64,000 nt of DNA from positions 3,995,868 to 4,059,867 of the forward strand of contig NC_015578.1 of NCBI RefSeq assembly GCF_000214375.1, written 5' to 3'. The notes beneath the pieces are model-generated. The model saw nothing but the letters and a program-made list of their open reading frames with translations. It was not told the DNA's origin and ran no database searches. Made by a program: the position numbers and the translations under genes. The stretch is from Treponema primitia ZAS-2. Its GTDB lineage: Bacteria > Spirochaetota > Spirochaetia > Treponematales > Breznakiellaceae. This document shows positions 18,104-24,480 of this stretch, in pieces (positions within the stretch are counted from its first letter, which is position 1; every line of letters starts with the position of its first letter).

Positions 18104-19170
18104 AATGTGATAACCTCTTGTTTAATTTCTTTTCTGGTCATTAATCGGGGCTTTGAATCCATACCCCGCAACCACAAAAGACCGTCTTTTAAAGGATTTA
18201 TTTTCTTATTCAGCTTAGGGTACTCATTATATAACGCCAAATCTTTAAATAATACCGGCATATTCAAGCCAGCCTGGGTAAAAAAAAGAATTGTTGTAAA
18301 AAATCGAGATATATTAATCTCAGTCGGATTTGGAATACCATCTTTATTATAGGTCAAATCAACACCAAAAATACCATGGGGTTTATCGGAAACCGCCTTT
18401 ATTGATTTAATGGCTATTTCATCAACTAAGATGTCAGAACAGGTTTCACCTACCTTCGTAACACCGGTAATTCCAGAAGCGCTTCGGTTTCCATGTACCC
18501 ATCCAGTCCTTTTCCTGGTTTGAGCCACAACCAACTCACCTTCATACCATATAGATAACCAGGTTATGGTATCAGCGGTTAACATTTCGGCCGCAACAAA
18601 ATCACCCCAACCATTATTTCGATTTATCCAGCCCCGCGCTAATTCAAAATCATTGGTCGGAATTGAACCTTTACCACCGCCGCCTATAGAGGCGGATCTG
18701 AGCCAAATATTTCCATCTTTATCGGATAATTTTTTAAAAGCCTTTTGCAGGTCATTCTCATTTTGTATCATTAAATTTTCAGGAACTGTAATTCCAGCCG
18801 ATTTGAATCGCAAATACGATTTATATTTATGGACACAAATGTCGATAACATCATGTTCAGGCATAAATGTTTTTACACCTAATTCATGGATATAATTTCT
18901 TAAAAAAGAAGCGTGATATATTTCTAGATCATTTTGAAAATGTATAAAATCCGGCTTCTCTTTTTTTATTATTTTTATTAAAACATCTTTGTAATCAGGT
19001 GAATTCGCATAAGGTATATAATATTTTCTCTGTGCATTTGATAAAACCAAATCTGTCGGTTCAGAACCTATTCCAATAATTGTTTCCTTTTTTTCCGATA
19101 ATAACAATGAATTGATAACACCTTCAGATGGCGCACCTCCGGCACCACCGATTAATATTTTTTTTAACAT
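18100..19170 (-). CDS. ATP-grasp-domain protein
   Basis: 356 residues. N-terminal Rossmann-like PreATP-grasp domain (ILIGGAGGAPSEGVINSLL; IIGIGSEPTDL), then an ATP-grasp fold with IWLRSASIGGGGKG near 152-165 as the glycine-rich ATP loop and DLTYNKDGIPNPTEIN near 268-283 as the metal-binding strand. Members ligate a carboxylate to an amine or thiol by an acyl-phosphate, as in carbamoyl-phosphate synthase. In glycan clusters such enzymes may add amino acids to sugars; substrate here unknown. The GGAGGAP N-terminus and overlap with the acyltransferase make it part of the modification module. Confidence 0.78.
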   Translation of the reverse strand: MLKKILIGGAGGAPSEGVINSLLLSEKKETIIGIGSEPTDLVLSNAQRKYYIPYANSPDYKDVLIKIIKKEKPDFIHFQNDLEIYHASFLRNYIHELGVKTFMPEHDVIDICVHKYKSYLRFKSAGITVPENLMIQNENDLQKAFKKLSDKDGNIWLRSASIGGGGKGSIPTNDFELARGWINRNNGWGDFVAAEMLTADTITWLSIWYEGELVVAQTRKRTGWVHGNRSASGITGVTKVGETCSDILVDEIAIKSIKAVSDKPHGIFGVDLTYNKDGIPNPTEINISRFFTTILFFTQAGLNMPVLFKDLALYNEYPKLNKKINPLKDGLLWLRGMDSKPRLMTRKEIKQEVITF

Positions 19171-19227
19171 AATTTTGCCTTCTTAAAAAGAAAGATAAAA
19201 TTTAGCAATTCCACCATCATTAAGTAT

Positions 19228-19948
19228 TCACGATTTTGCAATAATACAGATTTCACCTACAATATCAGGCATTTTCTCTCCAAGATAAAAAAATGCATCT
19301 ATCATTTGATTAGTATAATATGTTTCTATTTGCATATCAGAGAATGGTTTCAACCAATATCCTCCAGTAACAACCTCATCAAGCCCTGCTTTTATAAAGC
19401 ATCCCGAAAAAGAATCTATTCCAAATATTCTTCTGTGTCCATGTCGTTTATCTTTTTCGCCAAAATCATCTAGCCTTGATAGAAGGCCCATTTGTACTGC
19501 TGTTTGCCGATGTAAGCTGTTTTTATTAGGAACTGCAGCTAATATTACCCCTCGCCCCGTCTTTCTTTAGTCATTTTTTGCATGAACTCAGAATAGAAAC
19601 CGGATCTAAAATATGCTCAAGAACATGTCCTAATATAATATTATCATATTTTTCACTTACAGATGAATTAAATTCTTCAAATATGAAAGTTGCAGCGTTA
19701 ATACCTGGATATCTATTTTTAATCTGATCGGTAAATATTGAACTCCCATCAACAACTGTATACCCGTCTGGGCGTATAGGATACAATTTATCTGTCATTA
19801 TTCCTTCAGCAGGCCCTAGCTCAAGTATGTTTCCTGGCCTAAGATATCACAGGAATATTTTACAACAATATTCTTGCGTGATTTTGCTTATTCCATGTGA
19901 ATAAATGGAATTCTTAGCTATTTTTTCCAATCTTTCTTTTTCTTCCAT
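19228..19948 (-). pseudogene. broken class I SAM methyltransferase
   Basis: Reading from an ATG at 19948, the protein starts MEEKERLEKIAKNSIY and continues to an in-frame TGA at 19849-19847 (codon 34), then resumes in the same frame with LRPGNILELGPAEG (motif I), VVDGSS, and GHVLEHILDP. A second TGA at 19573-19571 ends that segment just after SSCKK. A third lesion, a one-base frame shift near 19540-19560, moves the remainder (LAAVPNKNSLHRQ, then GHRRIFG and a C-terminal YLGEKMPDI block ending at 19228) into another frame. Reassembled, it is a typical sugar-cluster methyltransferase of about 240 residues. Three independent lesions mean a pseudogene, not recoding. Confidence 0.85.
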
Positions 19949-19964
19949 AAATGCTCCTCGGAAA

Positions 19965-20054
19965 CTACAAGCGTCCTATATATTCGTTTTTCCAAACTGA
20001 ATATTCTTGATATTCCCTTATATAATCATTCCAATGCCATCGCAACTGTCGCAA
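19965..20054 (-). pseudogene. possible 29-codon C-terminal remnant
   Basis: Between the methyltransferase pseudogene and the fdtA-like gene, one minus-strand frame reads LRWHWNDYIREYQEY followed by VWKNEYIGRL and a TAG at 19967-19965, with a TAG immediately upstream. The composition is protein-like (aromatic, charged) but no start or family is recognisable. It may be the tail of a gene lost from the cluster, or chance in AT-rich DNA. Confidence 0.25.
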
Positions 20055-20093
20055 CTATATAAAATTGTACTATTCTCTGAATATGGAGATTCA

Positions 20094-20531
20094 CTATATT
20101 TTTTTTAAATTTAAATTGGCCCGCCATTTTAAAAAACTTTCATAATCGCGGAGATAATCCATCTCATCATAAGCGTGAGAAGCCAGCACAAGGCAAACAG
20201 AACCAGATGAAAAGCTATCTAACTCCCGCCAGATACCGGGAACTACTAATAAACCTTGATATGACCGATTTAGGGTGAATACTCGTTTAATATTACCGTC
20301 ATTTAAGATGACATCAAAACTACCTGATGCCGCGACAATCAATTGTCTTAACTCTTTGTGGGCATGCCCCCCACGGGATTCTCCTCCAGGGATATCATAT
20401 AAATAATAAATCCGTTGTACATTAAAAGGAACTTCTTTTTCATTTTCAACTACTGTCAAATTCCCTTTTTCGCGGTGATTTATTGGTAGTTCTATTATAG
20501 AACAATCATATACGGTAGTTATATTCGTCAT
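20094..20531 (-). CDS. fdtA: FdtA/QdtA-family sugar 3,4-ketoisomerase (canonical HAHK copy)
   Basis: 145 residues, single cupin. The GGESRGGHAHKELRQ block (near 49-63) holds both histidines that FdtA/QdtA enzymes use for proton transfer, and the preceding IYYLYDIPGG and following SGSFDVILNDG are family hallmarks. Known family reaction: dTDP-4-keto-6-deoxyglucose to the 3-keto isomer, feeding an FdtB/QdtB aminotransferase such as the one at 12404-13504. It follows a second cupin gene with a four-base ATGA overlap. Whether the product is the galacto (Fdt) or gluco (Qdt) isomer cannot be decided. Confidence 0.85.
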   Translation of the reverse strand: MTNITTVYDCSIIELPINHREKGNLTVVENEKEVPFNVQRIYYLYDIPGGESRGGHAHKELRQLIVAASGSFDVILNDGNIKRVFTLNRSYQGLLVVPGIWRELDSFSSGSVCLVLASHAYDEMDYLRDYESFLKWRANLNLKKI

Positions 20532-20926
20532 TTTCTTAACGACAAAAATTCAGTATAATTAAGAATATAATCATTTTTATTATATTCCACATTCGACACT
20601 ATCAATGCTAAAGAATTAGTTGAAAAATTGTTTATTTCTCTCCAGTATAATTTAGGGACGTACAAACCATAATACGATCTGTTTAAATTATATGTATTTT
20701 TTTCTTTTCCATCATCAATGATTACATCAAAACTGCCGGATAGAGCTATGATAAATTCCTCATTTTTTTTATATGCATGTCCGCCACGGAATTCCCCACC
20801 GGGCACATCATAAATCCAATACGTCCGTTTTATCCTAAAAGGGATCTGATTGTCATTTTCAAAAAAAGAAAGGTTTCCTCGTTTGTCTAATATTTTAGGA
20901 AGATCAATGATTTGAGGTTTTTGCAT
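20528..20926 (-). CDS. FdtA/QdtA-like cupin, variant active site (HAYK copy)
   Basis: 132 residues, clearly paralogous to the downstream cupin: IYDVPGGEFRGGHAYKKNEE followed by SGSFDVIIDDG, then a C-terminal NSLALIVSNVEYNKNDYI block. The second histidine of the canonical HAHK motif is tyrosine here. In the family that histidine takes part in catalysis, so this copy may be inactive alone, may have another isomerase specificity, or may form a heteromer with its neighbour. Similar tandem pairs are, to my recollection, not rare in glycan clusters. It is the first intact gene of the minus-strand cluster. Confidence 0.8.
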   Translation of the reverse strand: MQKPQIIDLPKILDKRGNLSFFENDNQIPFRIKRTYWIYDVPGGEFRGGHAYKKNEEFIIALSGSFDVIIDDGKEKNTYNLNRSYYGLYVPKLYWREINNFSTNSLALIVSNVEYNKNDYILNYTEFLSLRK

Positions 20927-21035
20927 ATTTAAACTATTACTTGTAAAAAAATAATTTATATCGTTATCTAGATGATTGTTTCCGATATAATAGGATAACT
21001 ACATTTTTTAAAAATTGTTTAACACTCATAAACAT

Positions 21036-21358
21036 TTATTTTTTAATAAGATAGACTAAATATCCTGGCAGAATGCAGAACCATGCAAAAAACCGTTTAT
21101 GTCCTTTGTTCAGTTTTTTTATTGAAAGAACTATTTTTTGTTTCGTTTCAAATGAAAATCGAATAAAATTGAGATAATTTTTTACTATTTCAGGAAAATA
21201 TAAATGCATTTTTTATGGTATTTATTTATTACTTCCTCAAGATAGAATACCTGACCAGTGGAATGCAATCCTTTTTCATGTGTTGATGCGTGGTAGTTTC
21301 CATCATTTACAGACCTTTTTCGGTAAAGGCCTTTGCCTTGTATGCGGTTTATACCCAA
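21036..21358 (-). pseudogene. decayed gene remnant at the head of the polysaccharide cluster
   Basis: The stretch 20927-21348 has no intact gene. Two minus-strand frames of 57 codons each look coding. One opens at TTG 21358, reads through VNDGNYHASTHEKGLHS and VFYLEEVINKYHKK, and stops at 21187-21185. The other starts at ATG 21209, reads MHLYFPEIVKNYLNF and RFFAWFCILPGYLVYLIKK, and stops at 21038-21036. They join naturally if a one-base shift occurred in the A-run near 21208-21215. No Shine-Dalgarno sequence precedes either. I read it as one small gene end broken by a frameshift; the family is not recognised. Confidence 0.35.
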
Positions 21359-21744
21359 TTCTCTAATTTAAGTTTTCTAATTCTCTGAAATTCCTGCACA
21401 TTATTTGTTACAAAAATATAATCCCGGCTTAAAGCCTGGGAAGCAAGCTGCATGTCATAAGGGCCTATAACTTCTCCATTCCGTTCCAACTCGGCCAGTA
21501 TTATCCCGTAAATCTCTGCATCCTTAAGATCAAAAGGAATTATTTCAAATGATGTCAAAAAATCCCGTAAGGCATTTCTGTTTTTTTCGGGATAGGCGCT
21601 TTTGGCAGCCCCATATTCCATTTCAGCTATTGATACAGCCGATATTTTTATCTCTGCAGGTTCATGCAGACTAATTTTCTCTATGATCTTTTGCGGCCGT
21701 TTATTAATTATATAAATGCAAATATTAGTATCTAATAAATACAC
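21349..21744 (-). CDS. vapC: VapC-type PIN-domain toxin
   Basis: About 131 residues from GTG 21744, which lies four bases after the antitoxin stop and puts VYLLDTNICIYII at the N-terminus, as usual for VapC; a longer upstream reading would run into the antitoxin gene. The PIN acidic residues are visible: Asp in LLDTN, Glu in SIAEMEYG, Asp in IGPYDMQLAS, Asp/Asn in VTNNVQEFQ. VapC enzymes are Mg-dependent endoribonucleases, many cutting initiator tRNA or the sarcin-ricin loop. The last bases overlap the decayed gene at the head of the glycan cluster. Confidence 0.9.
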   Translation of the reverse strand: MYLLDTNICIYIINKRPQKIIEKISLHEPAEIKISAVSIAEMEYGAAKSAYPEKNRNALRDFLTSFEIIPFDLKDAEIYGIILAELERNGEVIGPYDMQLASQALSRDYIFVTNNVQEFQRIRKLKLENWV

Positions 21745-21748
21745 GATA

Positions 21749-21973
21749 CTAAAAACGCTTCTGCATCGGAGGTTGATTTCTCCCATCAAAAAGAAAATCA
21801 TCTGAAAATTCAGTTAGGCTTTTCTTAAATAATTCCCATGGATCATTTTTCGGGAAAAGGACTATTGTATTGCCAATTTTATTGATACATAGCTCATCTT
21901 CATCAACTTGATATTCCTTGGGAATACGTATTGCCTGGCTATTTCCGCTTTTAAAAACCTTCGTCATTTGCAT
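21749..21973 (-). CDS. vapB: VapB-type antitoxin with AbrB/SpoVT DNA-binding fold
   Basis: 74 residues from ATG 21973 (GGCGGTGG lies just upstream); the longer reading to 22042 would include the promoter. TKVFKSGNSQAIRIPKEY is the swapped-hairpin AbrB/MazE motif, and the C-terminal NDPWELFKKSLTEFSDDFLF is the toxin-wrapping tail typical of VapB. It neutralises the PIN toxin encoded four bases downstream, and with it represses its own promoter. Confidence 0.9.
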   Translation of the reverse strand: MQMTKVFKSGNSQAIRIPKEYQVDEDELCINKIGNTIVLFPKNDPWELFKKSLTEFSDDFLFDGRNQPPMQKRF

Positions 21974-21995
21974 TGTACCACCGCCTGTATTATTT

Positions 21996-22024
21996 AGTAT
22001 ATACAGGTGTGTATACAAAGTCAA
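21996..22024 (-). promoter_or_regulatory. vapBC promoter with operator-like repeat
   Basis: On the minus strand a TTGACT -35 (22024-22019) and a TATACT -10 (22001-21996) are 17 bases apart, 22 bases before the vapB ATG. The spacer contains GTATA and TATAC half-sites flanking CACACCTG, so a VapBC complex bound there would cover the promoter. Confidence 0.65.
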
Positions 22025-22055
22025 GGGCCGCAGCTTGGCCAATTTCTTTAGGTTT

Positions 22056-22108
22056 CTCGATATATCGAGGATTTTCTCGTGATTGCTTGAATATTCTCGA
22101 TATATCGA
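22056..22108. promoter_or_regulatory. two palindromic operator-like sites upstream of abiEi
   Basis: CTCGATATATCGAG at 22056-22069 is a perfect 14-bp palindrome, and TCGATATATCGA at 22097-22108 repeats its core. The centres are exactly 40 bp apart, about four helical turns, so two protein dimers would sit on one DNA face. AbiEi antitoxins are known to bind paired inverted repeats in their own promoter; that fits the gene that follows. Confidence 0.6.
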
Positions 22109-22127
22109 AATTTTGTGTTTTTATCCC

Positions 22128-22156
22128 TTGTTTATCTCCAGAAAGTATCGTATATT
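22128..22156 (+). promoter_or_regulatory. candidate abiEi promoter
   Basis: TTGTTT (22128-22133) and TATATT (22151-22156) are 17 bases apart, 19 bases before the abiEi ATG and just downstream of the two palindromes. Confidence 0.45.
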
Positions 22157-22175
22157 TGTACTTACCGGAGATACA

Positions 22176-22766
22176 ATGATTAAGACCCATTTGATGGTTA
22201 TGGATGAACTCGCAGGCTATGCTTCCCCCCAAGCGCGGCTTACCCGGCTTTTAAAGGCCGGCGCCCTGGTACAGTTGCGGAAAGGCCTCTTTGTGGACGA
22301 TCCCGCAACTCCCCACCCGCCTATTGCCCCGCTGCTCTACGGACCTTCCTATATTTCCTTTCAGTACGCCCTGGCCGATGCAGGCCTTATCCCTGAACGG
22401 GTACGGGTGGTAACATCCGCAAGCTTCAATAAAAACAAGGACAAGGTGTTCCGCACTCCTCTGGGGGAATTCCGGTATTTCTATCTTCCCCCTACGGTGT
22501 ATCCCTATGGCATTACCGTGCGGGAAGAGGCGGGATTACCCTATCTTATCGCTTCGCCGGAAAAGGCCCTCTGCGATATGGTCTATAAAAATCCGTCAAT
22601 TACTTCCCTGAACGATATGGGGTCCCTGCTCCTAGAGGACTGGCGCATTGACCGCCAAGATCTCCGCAATCTGGATGGCGCCTTTATCCGCTGGATTGCT
22701 CCGCTCTACCGCAGAAAATCACTGCTGGCCCTGGCCGATTGGCTGGGCAAGGAAGTATACCAATGA
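22176..22766 (+). CDS. abiEi: AbiEi-family antitoxin (type IV toxin-antitoxin)
   Basis: 196 residues from ATG 22176, preceded by GGAG at 22167-22170. An N-terminal winged-helix region (MDELAGYASPQARLTRLLKAG, then VQLRKGLFV) resembles the AbiEi antitoxin DNA-binding domain; the C-terminal part (YLIASPEKALCDMVYKNP) is the AbiEi family block. The family represses the operon and counteracts the AbiEii nucleotidyltransferase, giving phage abortive infection in characterised cases. The end overlaps the toxin gene by about four bases. GC-rich, unlike the vapBC genes beside it. Confidence 0.85.
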   Translation: MIKTHLMVMDELAGYASPQARLTRLLKAGALVQLRKGLFVDDPATPHPPIAPLLYGPSYISFQYALADAGLIPERVRVVTSASFNKNKDKVFRTPLGEFRYFYLPPTVYPYGITVREEAGLPYLIASPEKALCDMVYKNPSITSLNDMGSLLLEDWRIDRQDLRNLDGAFIRWIAPLYRRKSLLALADWLGKEVYQ

Positions 22767-23641
22767 ACACCAAATCACCGGTACAAATAATGTTTGAGCA
22801 GTACCATTGTACTACTACCGAAGAACGCCGGGACGCCCTCAAGGAGATTATTCAGGAAATCACCCTGGCAGCCCTTGACCGCGCCCATTTTTTTACCCAC
22901 GCTGCTTTCTATGGAGGAACGGCCCTCCGTATCTTTCACCAGCTCGACCGTTTTTCCGAAGATCTGGATTTCAGTCTTATGGAACCGGACTCATCCTTTG
23001 ACTTAGGTCTCTATCTGAACGCTGTCTGGGACGAGCTGGGATCATACGGTTTTGACATGACCGTAGAAACGAAAGAAAAGGTGACTGACACCGCCGTTCA
23101 GTCAGCCTTTATTAAAGGGGGAACCCTGCTTCATCTTTTAAAGATAGGTTCCATCACCCCGCCGGTTCCCGGTGTTCCCCCAAATGAACTGATTAAGGTC
23201 AAATTTGAAGTTGATACGAACCCCTACCCGGGCGCTGGCTACGAAGTCAAATATGGCCTTATGCCGATCCCCTATTCGGTCCGGCTCTTTGACCTTCCAT
23301 CGCTTTTCGCGGGCAAACTTCACGCGCTCCTGTACCGCTCCTGGAAATCCCGCGCCAAGGGCCGTGATTTTTACGACTACCTCTGGTACCTTTCAAAGGG
23401 CATCCCGGTCAATCGCCGGTACTTAGAAGCCGGCATACGCCAGGGCGGGCACTGGGCCGGGCCGGAGCCTCTCGCCCTAAAAGATATACTCCGCTTGCTA
23501 ACAGACCGCTTTTCATCGGTTGATTATAAGCAGATAAAAAACGATGTGCTCCCTTTTATCAGGGACACCCGCCCACTGGACTTATGGAGCAAGGATTTTT
23601 TCATTTCCCTTTCACAAGAAAAGCTGCGCATCACCCCTTGA
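22763..23641 (+). CDS. abiEii: AbiEii/AbiGii-family nucleotidyltransferase toxin
   Basis: About 292 residues from ATG 22763 (MNTKSPVQIMFEQ), overlapping the abiEi stop by four bases; an earlier in-frame ATG at 22739 is less likely. Seen: AAFYGGTALRIFHQL followed by RFSEDLDFSL, the Gly-Gly and Asp-x-Asp signature of DNA polymerase beta-like nucleotidyltransferases of the AbiEii (DUF1814) family, and a later KLHALLYRSWKSRAKGRDFYD block typical of the C-terminal half. Such toxins transfer nucleotides, in studied homologues to tRNA acceptor ends, and block translation. Confidence 0.87.
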   Translation: MNTKSPVQIMFEQYHCTTTEERRDALKEIIQEITLAALDRAHFFTHAAFYGGTALRIFHQLDRFSEDLDFSLMEPDSSFDLGLYLNAVWDELGSYGFDMTVETKEKVTDTAVQSAFIKGGTLLHLLKIGSITPPVPGVPPNELIKVKFEVDTNPYPGAGYEVKYGLMPIPYSVRLFDLPSLFAGKLHALLYRSWKSRAKGRDFYDYLWYLSKGIPVNRRYLEAGIRQGGHWAGPEPLALKDILRLLTDRFSSVDYKQIKNDVLPFIRDTRPLDLWSKDFFISLSQEKLRITP

Positions 23642-23688
23642 GCAACCTTTCCACGATATAGATACTTTCTGCATAAGTCAGAACGATT

Positions 23689-24090
23689 CTACCAAATATA
23701 TTTTAATCCATCTTTTTTATATAATTCATTCTTGGTATCGCGGCTTACAAATATATAGTTATTGCGTATGCATTGATAAATCAGCATCCGGTCGAATGGA
23801 TCCTTATGTTTTTCTTTTTGCGCTAAGGCAAAGCTTTCCAATGCTTCCACAGGATTTAACGGTATCAGTTCAAAGCCCATCTTTTTGCAATAATAGGGAA
23901 TATCTTTTATATCAAAAGAGCTAAGAACTAATTTCCCAATGCTCTGTTTTAATGCCAGTTCCCATAATGATACGGCGCTTACTAAAATATCATTATTAGT
24001 ATCTTCCAGTTCCTGTATAACTTTTTTTGATAACTCATCGCTTTTCCCTATAGACCATAGGAGCGTATGGGAATCCAGCAGTAATTTCAT
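23689..24090 (-). CDS. PIN-domain toxin of a Phd/PIN pair
   Basis: 133 residues. Acidic PIN residues: Asp in LLLDSHTLLW (4-13), Glu in SLWELALK, Asp in KDPFDRML, Asp in VSRDTKNE. The DSHTLLW start marks the Sll0205/type II toxin subgroup of PIN proteins, different from the VapC at 21.4 kb. Expected to be an endoribonuclease held inactive by the antitoxin encoded just upstream, with which it overlaps by four bases. It converges on abiEii with a 47-base gap that has no obvious terminator. Confidence 0.88.
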   Translation of the reverse strand: MKLLLDSHTLLWSIGKSDELSKKVIQELEDTNNDILVSAVSLWELALKQSIGKLVLSSFDIKDIPYYCKKMGFELIPLNPVEALESFALAQKEKHKDPFDRMLIYQCIRNNYIFVSRDTKNELYKKDGLKYIW

Positions 24091-24326
24091 TTTACAGCGA
24101 GCAATTCTTCTACGGTCATTTCAAAATCGGGCATAAATTTCACGGTCATCTTTCCGTCCAAAATTCCTATTTTCCTCTTTTTAACTTTTTCTTCAACGTA
24201 CGGGACAATCATAGCGACCGGTTTTTTGGCCCTGCCGTATAAAATCCCCACCGTGCTTCCCTGCCTCACTTCTTCAAGGACCTCTGAAAAGTGCGTTTTA
24301 ACTTCCCCAACCGGCATTGCTTTCAT
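24087..24326 (-). CDS. Phd/YefM-family antitoxin
   Basis: 79 residues. MPVGEVKTHFSEVLEEVRQG is the N-terminal Phd/YefM DNA-binding fold, and the C-terminal KFMPDFEMTVEELLAVK helix is the toxin-neutralising tail. The ATG at 24326 is only six bases from a good -10 box and has no Shine-Dalgarno sequence, so the mRNA is probably leaderless; the second ATG at 24317 is the alternative start. Confidence 0.85.
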   Translation of the reverse strand: MKAMPVGEVKTHFSEVLEEVRQGSTVGILYGRAKKPVAMIVPYVEEKVKKRKIGILDGKMTVKFMPDFEMTVEELLAVK

Positions 24327-24332
24327 ATGTTT

Positions 24333-24361
24333 AGTATCGCTCTATTTTGTCAACTTGTCAA
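24333..24361 (-). promoter_or_regulatory. promoter of the Phd/PIN operon
   Basis: Minus-strand TTGACA (24361-24356), 17-base spacer, GATACT (24338-24333). The TTGAC sequence occurs twice in tandem at the -35. Start of transcription is predicted at or within a base or two of the ATG. Confidence 0.65.
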
Positions 24362-24448
24362 GTATATGGTATGTCGCTTTCTCTGAGCAGTCTCAGGCCT
24401 TGCTGCAACGGTGATCCCACTCACCATAATAGCTATTTCTGTCTAGTT

Positions 24449-24467
24449 AAAAAGCCGGCGTCCCGGC
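24449..24467 (-). terminator. rho-independent terminator after the AAA-DUF4143 gene
   Basis: On the minus strand GCCGG-GACG-CCGGC is followed by TTTTT, 14 bases after the stop codon of the ATPase gene. Confidence 0.7.
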
Positions 24468-24480
24468 CTGTACCAGGGCT

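Noticed and set aside
19571..19849. TGA codons in the methyltransferase as possible selenocysteine or reassigned Trp
   Set aside because: A third lesion (frameshift) follows, other genes end in TGA normally, and neither position matches a Cys or metal-site pattern.
22083..22175. longer N-terminus for AbiEi
   Set aside because: It would place the second palindrome and the promoter inside the coding region, and a proper Shine-Dalgarno sequence precedes ATG 22176.
21990..22232. 80-codon minus-strand frame covering the vapB-abiEi gap
   Set aside because: It spans both promoters and the two palindromes, overlaps both coding ends, and has no recognisable protein features.
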